A stretch of 45,313 nucleotides of DNA, taken from positions 1-45,313 of the forward strand of contig NEXD01000005.1 of assembly GCA_003019595.1 (NCBI GenBank). Direction: 5' to 3'. The notes beneath the pieces were generated by a model. That model was not told the DNA's origin. It was given only the letters and a program-made list of their open reading frames with translations, and did no database searches. Numbering within the stretch: the stretch's first letter is position 1; each line of letters starts with the position of its first letter. This document shows positions 38,547-45,313 of this stretch, piece after piece. This stretch comes from Candidatus Marsarchaeota G1 archaeon BE_D. GTDB taxonomy: Archaea; Thermoproteota; Thermoprotei_A; Marsarchaeales; Marsarchaeaceae. Made by a program: the position numbers and the translations under genes.

Positions 38547-38882
38547 ATGCCAATAAAGTTTGAGTGTAAAGTGACGGCGATTCACCCCGCTTTTGACGCT
38601 AACGGAAACGAATACGTTTGTGTGGAGTTTTCGTACGAATCGACGCAACAGCCAGCGGTGCTCACTTTACCCCCTGAAGCCCCTCCTGAAGCCAAGGCTT
38701 TTTTACCTCTTTTGCAATCGATACCCAAAGCATTCTTGCGACCAGTAAAAACGTACAGCAATAGACTCACGATCTACCTTACACCCGAGGAGTGGGACAA
38801 CCTTCCGACGCCTTACAGAGTGGGAGACACTTTTACAGTCACTATAGAACAAAACGGGGAGATTCTCGTAAAGCAAGCCTGA
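38547..38882 (+). CDS. Small protein with possible similarity to arcadin-1 family
   Basis: MPIKFECKVTAIHPAFDANGNEYVCVEFSYES...PPEAPPEAKAFLPLLQSIPKA...RLTIYLTPEEWDNL. Confidence 0.45.
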   Translation: MPIKFECKVTAIHPAFDANGNEYVCVEFSYESTQQPAVLTLPPEAPPEAKAFLPLLQSIPKAFLRPVKTYSNRLTIYLTPEEWDNLPTPYRVGDTFTVTIEQNGEILVKQA

Positions 38883-38978
38883 ATAATTCAAAAAACTTAA
38901 GATAAACCGTGTTTAATTTTTTATGAAAAAAATATTGCTCTTGGCTCATTAACAGCTTCAACGATTTACTACATCATT

Positions 38979-39941
38979 GTGATTATAGTTGCAAGTGAGC
39001 TAGTTGCAAGCTCATCCGATGACTTGAGAAAGTGGTACCCTCCAACCTTTATAGGAAGCGTTGTTTTAGGATTTATCACAAACCTTCCTGATATTTTTAT
39101 CATAATAGCCGCGGCTCTGACGTCATCGGGTGTGCTTGCGCTAGGCGCGTTGCTCGGAGGAAATGCGCTTGCGTTCACTCTTGGTTACTTTTTTGTGATA
39201 ATAGCGAACGCCCACTTCAACAAAAGCGACTTGTATCTTCCTAAAGACCTTAGAGTGCAGCTCGCTTTTCTAGTTGTAGCGGCCGCGCTTGTGCTTGCGC
39301 TTTCGCTTTTTGGTGCGTTTTACTTTTGGAGCGGTTTTGTGATGCTTGCGCTTTTTGCGGCTTACATTTTTTCTGGTATCAACGGCGAAAAACTCAGACA
39401 GGGCAAACTCGAGCAAAGGTTAAACCAGTTTTCAAGTAGCGACAGAAAAGTGATAAGAAGCCTTATAAAGCCGAACAAAAAACAGGTCGCGGGTGTTACG
39501 CTTAAGCTTGCCACCGCGGTTTTCATTTTTACGTACACCGCGTCACCCTTTGTTTCTTCAATTGTAAAGCTGAGCGCAACACTTGGTTTTCCGTCGGTTT
39601 ATATGGCGGCGTTGCTCATTCCGCTTGCTGCAGAAGCGCCTGAGCTAGTTTCTTCATTTGTGCTTTCTAAAAAGTCGAGCGAAGCGGCGTCTATTGCGGT
39701 TTCCAACATGGTCGGAAGCAAGATTCAGAGCAACACACTCATTCTTGGACTAGCAGTCGTGATGAACTCTTTACTAGGTCGCAACTTTTTGATAGGAAAG
39801 CACTTTTATTTTGTCGCACTACTTATTGCGGTAAACCTGTATGGGTTCAAAGCGACCTATGACCTAGTTCTCACAAAAAGGGATGCGCTTTTTTCTCTTT
39901 TGCTATACCCAGTGGTGATAATTTTTATGATGTTCGTGTGA
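38979..39941 (+). CDS. CaCA-superfamily Na+/Ca2+ exchanger-like protein; N-terminus may start at 38923 if A7 is a deletion
   Basis: Alpha-repeat-like PLAAEAPELVSSFVLSKKSSEAASIAVSNMVGSKIQSNTLILG. Confidence 0.8.
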   Translation: MIIVASELVASSSDDLRKWYPPTFIGSVVLGFITNLPDIFIIIAAALTSSGVLALGALLGGNALAFTLGYFFVIIANAHFNKSDLYLPKDLRVQLAFLVVAAALVLALSLFGAFYFWSGFVMLALFAAYIFSGINGEKLRQGKLEQRLNQFSSSDRKVIRSLIKPNKKQVAGVTLKLATAVFIFTYTASPFVSSIVKLSATLGFPSVYMAALLIPLAAEAPELVSSFVLSKKSSEAASIAVSNMVGSKIQSNTLILGLAVVMNSLLGRNFLIGKHFYFVALLIAVNLYGFKATYDLVLTKRDALFSLLLYPVVIIFMMFV

Positions 39942-39943
39942 TG

Positions 39944-41038
39944 TCATTGTGTAGCTCCTTGCGCGGTCGCAAGAAGCCTGTTTTGCACCCATTTTTCTAG
40001 TCTGAAACTCAAAATCGCAACGCTTACGCTCAAAATGAGCGCGGAAAACATTTTTATCAGAAACTGCTCAACCGCTGCGATTGAGCTTATGTTGTTGAGC
40101 ACGTAATTTATGAGGTAAAAGATCGCGGGTCTTACGCTCAAAATGAAAGAAATCGCGGTTACATCCTTCCAGAATCGGTAAGTGCCTTTCATGTATGAGC
40201 TTGCGATTATCGATGAAAAGTAAACCACCATGGCGACCACATAGTAGTCGAAAGTGTCTTTCACTATCAGCTCCACTCCAGCGCTCACGTTGTTTGTGTA
40301 GTTCTGGCCTATTTCAACATCGGTTGCGATCGCAGCGGCGATCACTATTAAAGCGACGATTCTTCCGATCAAGTGTATTGGGTCGCTTTCCCAGCTTTTG
40401 TGTATAACGTCAAGAACGCTAAACCCTCGAAAAACCATGACGATCCCTAGCAAAAAGGCTGCGAAATAAGCGACGTACTTTATAAAACCAAACACAGCAA
40501 GAATCGCGACAACAAGGATGAGCACGCCAGGAAGTCCTAGCGTGTATTTCACAAGTCTTGGTTCCGTAAGCCCCTTTCTGATGTACGACGCAAGAACTCT
40601 ATAAGTTTCTTCGATGTTTTTCGAATATTGCACCGTGACCCTTTGCACAGAAAAGAGAGGGATTACCGACTGAACGATTGGTATCACTCTTTCGTCTTCT
40701 CCGCCGTCACTCACGAATATCGTTCCGCTTGGTTTTAGCTTCTGAGCCAACTCAGAAACTTCTTCCCGAATTCTCAAGTCGGCTTCAACACCACCGCTTG
40801 TGGAGCCAGAAACAAGCGCGATTTCGATGTCGCTAAAACCCTCTGACTTTAGCTTGTCGAACTGCTTTATCGCACCAAAAATGGCGTTCACGTCCGTGTC
40901 TTCAGGTGTCGTGAGCGCGAGCTTTAAAGCGGCGTCTAAAACACTCTCTCTTCCGACGACTGGTGTTTTGACGCCTATTTTTGAGACATCGTCGTCAACG
41001 TCCACCGCAAGTATCAGAATTTTTTTATTGTCCATCAC
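39944..41038 (-). CDS. DUF373-family archaeal membrane protein
   Basis: ILAVDVDDDVSKIGVKTPVVGRE; SGSTSGGVEADLRI; C-terminal TM helices. Confidence 0.9.
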   Translation of the reverse strand: MMDNKKILILAVDVDDDVSKIGVKTPVVGRESVLDAALKLALTTPEDTDVNAIFGAIKQFDKLKSEGFSDIEIALVSGSTSGGVEADLRIREEVSELAQKLKPSGTIFVSDGGEDERVIPIVQSVIPLFSVQRVTVQYSKNIEETYRVLASYIRKGLTEPRLVKYTLGLPGVLILVVAILAVFGFIKYVAYFAAFLLGIVMVFRGFSVLDVIHKSWESDPIHLIGRIVALIVIAAAIATDVEIGQNYTNNVSAGVELIVKDTFDYYVVAMVVYFSSIIASSYMKGTYRFWKDVTAISFILSVRPAIFYLINYVLNNISSIAAVEQFLIKMFSALILSVSVAILSFRLEKWVQNRLLATAQGATQ

Positions 41039-41169
41039 TTATCACACAATTCACGATTTGTGATTTAACCTTTATCTTTTAACAGATAAACTCGTAATGA
41101 GCGTATAAAGCGCGGATGCATTAACTCAGGACAGAAAAGAATAAAATTTTGTGTGTTTAATTCAGTTTG

Positions 41170-42546
41170 ATGTTTACTTCACAAATTAGGTTTGGCACAG
41201 ATGGCTGGAGAAGCAGGATGGACGCTGACTTTAATCGAACAAACGTTAGAAGGCTTGCGTACGCGGTTGGCAAGTACCTATCAAAAAAACAAGGAAAAAG
41301 CGTGATTGTGGGTTACGACACAAGACGCAATTCGAGTGTTTTTGCGCTTGATGTAGCTAGTGTGTTAGGCGCAATGGGGTACAAAGTTCAGCTGACTAGT
41401 AGGCCAACGCCAACTCCGGTCGTTGCGTACACCGTGGTGCGCACGCAAGCGCTTGCCGCAGTTCAGATCACCGCAAGCCACAATCCCCCGATTTACAACG
41501 GTTTTAAATTCATTCCGGATTACGGAGGACCAGCTTTTCCGGAAATCACGTCAGAAATCGAGTCGTACCTTCCAGAAGGCGACGTGCATACGCAACAGCT
41601 TGAAGCGCAAAGGTTTGACCCGATGGCCGATTACTTTGAGTTTGTGTCAAAAAATGTGGACCTTACGCGTTTACAAGGCTTAAAGATAGTCACAGACCCG
41701 TTGTACGGTGCGGGTTTTGGTTATCTTTCCACCCTTCTTTCTAGGTTTGGCGCAAAAGTGGAAGAGATTCACGGATATCCTGACCCTGAGTTTGGAGGTC
41801 TGAGCCCTGAACCCAATCGCGAAAACACAAGAGAGCTTGCAAAAAAAGTTGTGGAAAGCAAAGCGGACTTTGGGATTGCGAACGATGGCGACGCGGACAG
41901 GTTTGCCGCGGTTGATGAAAAGGGCGAGCACTACTCTTCAAACATGCTCGTTCTTGTGATCGCGGATTATTTGTTCAGGCTAAAGGGGTTAAGGGGGAAA
42001 GTGGCAAGGTCTGTTTCCACGACAAGCAAGCTTGACAAGCTTTGTGCGCGCTACGGAATTCCCGTCGTAGAAACACCAGTTGGCTTCAAATACCTCGCAA
42101 AGGAGCTCATGAGCGGCGCGGTGCTTGCCGCAGAAGAAAGTGGTGGAATAGGTTACGGCTGGTCTGTCCCCGAAAAAGATGGTCTAATGAGCGGTGCGCT
42201 TCTTTGCGAAGCGATAAGCAAGCAGGGTCGAAGCTTAAAAGAGGTGTGGGAAAGGGTTCAGGATGAGCTCGGCGAGTATCACTATCTTCAGTACAACTTC
42301 CCGGCAAAAGAGGAATTAAAGGCAAGAATTGAAAGGTTAAGAGCGCAGGAAATTGAAAGACTTAACGGTATTCCGGTAAAAACGAAAATAACGATCGATG
42401 GACTCAAGCTGGTTTTGCAAGACGGCTCTTGGGTTTTGTTAAGGCCATCGGGCACAGAGCCGCTTATTCGTGTGTACATAGAAGCCACCGAACAAAGGCT
42501 ACTCGAAGAATTGAAGAAGGCCGCAGACAAACTCATTTTGGGTTAA
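41170..42546 (+). CDS. Phosphohexomutase (phosphomannomutase/phosphoglucosamine mutase family)
   Basis: RFGTDGWR, QITASHNPPIYNGFK catalytic Ser, NDGDADRFAAVD, RPSGTEPLIRVYIEA. Confidence 0.95.
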   Translation: MFTSQIRFGTDGWRSRMDADFNRTNVRRLAYAVGKYLSKKQGKSVIVGYDTRRNSSVFALDVASVLGAMGYKVQLTSRPTPTPVVAYTVVRTQALAAVQITASHNPPIYNGFKFIPDYGGPAFPEITSEIESYLPEGDVHTQQLEAQRFDPMADYFEFVSKNVDLTRLQGLKIVTDPLYGAGFGYLSTLLSRFGAKVEEIHGYPDPEFGGLSPEPNRENTRELAKKVVESKADFGIANDGDADRFAAVDEKGEHYSSNMLVLVIADYLFRLKGLRGKVARSVSTTSKLDKLCARYGIPVVETPVGFKYLAKELMSGAVLAAEESGGIGYGWSVPEKDGLMSGALLCEAISKQGRSLKEVWERVQDELGEYHYLQYNFPAKEELKARIERLRAQEIERLNGIPVKTKITIDGLKLVLQDGSWVLLRPSGTEPLIRVYIEATEQRLLEELKKAADKLILG

Positions 42547-43814
42547 AAATCTTCAAGCGCCTTTGTGAACTCTTGTTTGGCTTCCTCTTCATCGATTGTG
42601 AGAATTTTTCCGTTTATCATAATGGGCTTACCCGAAACGATCACGTCCACGGTAGCAACTGGCGCGTAGACGATGCGATTTGGTAGTGGCACACTTCTGT
42701 GACAAATCACAGAAGGAGTGCGCAAATCAAGTGTTATCACATCGGCCGCATTACCAGTTTGCAGCGCATGCTTTGGAAAGCCAAGCGCTTCGTAACCGTT
42801 TTTGGTTGCGATCAAAAGCGCTTCGTGTGGCTTTAAAAGCGTGGGGTCCCATCTTGAATGCTTTATGAGTAACAAGCCTATCTTTATCGTTTCTAGAACG
42901 CTCAAAGAGTTGTTGCTCGCCGCCCCATCTGTGCCAAAGCTCACTCTTACCCCTTCTTTCAAAAGCTCTGGAACTGGAGCCACACCACCCTCTGCAAGCT
43001 TCATGTTGGAAACTGGGCAAAACGAAACGCTCACTTCGTAATTTGCGAGCTTTCTTATTTCTTGTTTTGTCACCCAAACCGCGTGTGACGCAAGCGTGCG
43101 TGGTGAAAGAAGACCGCACTCCTCTAACAAATCCGTTTCTCTTTTTCCAAAGCTTTTTTCGCACAAAACTTGACTCCATCTTGTTTCCGCAAGGTGTATG
43201 GTGACCCTTATTTCGTGTTCTTTAGAAAGCGCGCCTATTTGTTCTAGCGTTTCTTTTTTACACGAGTAAATCGAGTGAGGACCAAAACCCCATTTCACGA
43301 GCGCGTCGCAACGCTGAGAGAGAACAAGGTTTGACACGTGTGAAAGCGTGTGTTCTTCAAACTCTCCGTCAAAAATCGGAGGACACACAAGCGCTCTCAA
43401 GCCAACGCTTTTTGTGGCTTCGACGAGCGCGTCTTCGAAAAAGTAGTTGTCCGCAAACGCTGTTACACCCGCTTTAACAAGCTCTATCAACCCAAGTTTT
43501 GACGCGACAAGCGCGTGTTCCCTTTTGAGCTTTCTTTCAAGCGGCCAAATCCTTTTTTCAAGCCACTCACGTAAGGGCAAATCATCCGCAAGACCCCTAA
43601 AAAGAGTCATCGCAAGGTGGGTGTGGGTGTTCGCAAGGCCTGGCAAAACCGCTTTTTTGTTGCATTCGACAACGTAATCTGATTTAAAACCCGTGCTCTT
43701 TTCTGTGATTTCTTGAATCAAACCGTCTTCGATGTAAACGTTTAAATTACATAGCTGTTTACCTGTGTATGTGTCGTAAACGATTGATGCGCCCTTTAAG
43801 AGAATGGCTGTCAT
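42543..43814 (-). CDS. Amidohydrolase, MTA/SAH deaminase-like
   Basis: GLANTHTHLAMTLFRGLADDLPLREWLEKRIWPLE; TIHLAETRW; SFGTDGAASNNSLSVLE. Confidence 0.92.
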   Translation of the reverse strand: MTAILLKGASIVYDTYTGKQLCNLNVYIEDGLIQEITEKSTGFKSDYVVECNKKAVLPGLANTHTHLAMTLFRGLADDLPLREWLEKRIWPLERKLKREHALVASKLGLIELVKAGVTAFADNYFFEDALVEATKSVGLRALVCPPIFDGEFEEHTLSHVSNLVLSQRCDALVKWGFGPHSIYSCKKETLEQIGALSKEHEIRVTIHLAETRWSQVLCEKSFGKRETDLLEECGLLSPRTLASHAVWVTKQEIRKLANYEVSVSFCPVSNMKLAEGGVAPVPELLKEGVRVSFGTDGAASNNSLSVLETIKIGLLLIKHSRWDPTLLKPHEALLIATKNGYEALGFPKHALQTGNAADVITLDLRTPSVICHRSVPLPNRIVYAPVATVDVIVSGKPIMINGKILTIDEEEAKQEFTKALEDF

Positions 43815-44070
43815 TGGTTTTGTTAATTTTTAAGGATGCATAAGCTTTGGCTTTTGGAATTACCGAAATTCAATCCTTTAAAGCTCGCAGAAGCCCAAAA
43901 ACACGTGAATCGCAATCTTTGTGAGACATTTTTTATATTATTCGTAAAAGCCTGAAAGTGCGTAGCAAAAAAGCAAAGTGTGACACACGCAAACCAGTAA
44001 GTCGCTGATTTAAGCGTAAACCTTCGTCTTGCGGGTTAACTTCTGGTTTGTGAGCTACTCAAAATTTTTG

Positions 44071-44415
44071 TTACGACAAGCAAAACAAAAACTTGAAAGT
44101 AATAGTAGAATGCAGAAAAAAGCTTGTAGTAAATACCATTGTTAAGAAAACGAACGCTTGGAAACGCCAAAAATTCGACCAAGTGGCTATTGCGACAGCC
44201 CAATACACAAATGCGCGTTTGTCGATAACGCCAAGCTTCTCATAAAAGTAAGGAAAAAGCAAAAGAGGAGAAAGTGGCCAGAACAAGAGAAGTAAAGCGA
44301 GTAAGAGCGTACCTGGAAACGCCGATGTATTAAAAAATAGAAAACTAGTTACTCCAATCGTAATTACAACCAGCGTAAAAATTAGAAGCACTTTTCCAAG
44401 CCTCATACGTGTCAC
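44071..44415 (-). CDS. Small multi-TM protein; GTG start at 44415 overlapping the upstream stop
   Basis: Hydrophobic segments; GTGA start/stop overlap. Confidence 0.55.
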   Translation of the reverse strand: MTRMRLGKVLLIFTLVVITIGVTSFLFFNTSAFPGTLLLALLLLFWPLSPLLLFPYFYEKLGVIDKRAFVYWAVAIATWSNFWRFQAFVFLTMVFTTSFFLHSTITFKFLFCLS

Positions 44416-45313
44416 CAAAGCTGGGTGTTGTCCGAAATCTGGTAGTTCGTATACGTCCAAGTGATTGTAGCGCAAGCGCCGCTACCAATCACTTGCCAGT
44501 ATAGACCGTCGTATGCGGGATGTTCGCTAATCCAGTATCCGAGTGTTTCGCTAGCCTCTGATCCTGCTACTTGCGTTATTCCTTGGAAATTCGTAACGAC
44601 AACGCAAACAGTCCTGTAAGACGAACTTGCCGTAAGCTTTTGGCCGTTGACTTGATAGGCCACTAGTAAATCTATCGGTGTGACTTCGACTGCGGTGACA
44701 TGATCTTTTTCGGCATAAACCTGATCACCCCAAACCCAGCCAATATGCCAGTAAGCGTAGCCGCTACACTCACCACTTCTGTTACAAAAACTTTCGCCGA
44801 TTGTGCTAGCGTGTTGCACGGTATATGATAAAACCTGCCCGCTATTATTGCGTAGCCTGCGTTGTACACTTCGGCTAGCCAGCCTGTGGTTAAAGGGTAT
44901 TGTGATGTGCTAAAGCCAATAAGAATAATAATAGGGTGGATTAAAAGGTGAAACACTTTGCGCGCCGAAGTAGAAGTATGGGTAGGCGTATGAGGGTTTT
45001 ACAAAGTCTTCAACGGTGTAGTAGTAGGGAGAAATCGAAGGGTCTTGGTAGTCGAAAACCATTACGCCTTGCGAATTCGCGCTTCTACAACTAGGAGATG
45101 TGCACCAGTACAAAAGAAGCGAAACGTTGTCTCCCTTGTAAGCGCCCAAAACCAGAGTCAAGAATTTCGTAAGGCGGTAGGTTGGGGTAGTTTCCTAGTG
45201 TGTATACTTCACAAGCGGCTATCACAAACCAAGCGACGCCTAGGTTTCCTGTCTAAATATGCGTAGAACTCGTAACCCAAATCCCACCCACGAATCGTTG
45301 TCGGGGAGGTGAC
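44412..45313 (-). pseudogene. Secreted/surface protein-like gene broken by about four frameshifts, continuing past the right edge
   Basis: Successive frames give one plausible Tyr/Trp-rich protein: ...GYEFYAYL | TGNLGVAWFVIAACEVYTLGNYPNLPPYEIL | TLVLGAYKGDNVSLLLYW... | FSTSQYPLTTGWLAEVYNAGYAIIAG | QVLSYTVQHASTIGESFCNRSGECSGYAYWHIGW... Confidence 0.6.

Noticed and set aside
43850-43890. AATTCAATCCTTTAAAG resembling an archaeal CRISPR repeat end
   Set aside because: Single occurrence, no periodic repeats or spacers, no cas genes in the window

Overview
The window reads as archaeal, probably Thermoproteota-like. Supporting families are DUF373, DUF447 plus an MptE-like protein, TRAM, PAC2, PaREP1 and an archaeal-type PdxS/PdxT pair; the lineage call is inference. 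Most of it is dense metabolic gene content: a complex I membrane-arm cluster (nuoA-H-J-K-L-M-N, no B/C/D/I here), SurE, glutamine synthetase, polyprenyl synthase plus an M50-like protein plus a UbiE/MenG methyltransferase, PdxS/PdxT, orphan FixX, UbiD, LipB/E3/E2/LipA, a peroxiredoxin, IleRS, a CaCA exchanger, a phosphohexomutase and an MTA/SAH-type deaminase. The accessory zone is about 31.0-34.0 kb: a mosaic PaREP1 gene pair, a largely non-coding block, a CorA-like gene split by a 352-bp IS200/IS605-like non-autonomous insertion, and an orphan TnpB/omegaRNA-like 3' relic. Deleting 33237-33588 restores the CorA-like reading frame exactly. Other notable signals are tandem 14-bp palindromes over the promoter of an archaeal ATPase, three conserved genes each needing exactly one extra A/T in a homopolymer, an M50-like protein with a mutated HExxH, and an EF-Tu-like protein without GTPase motifs. 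I ran no database searches. Family calls come from motif recognition.
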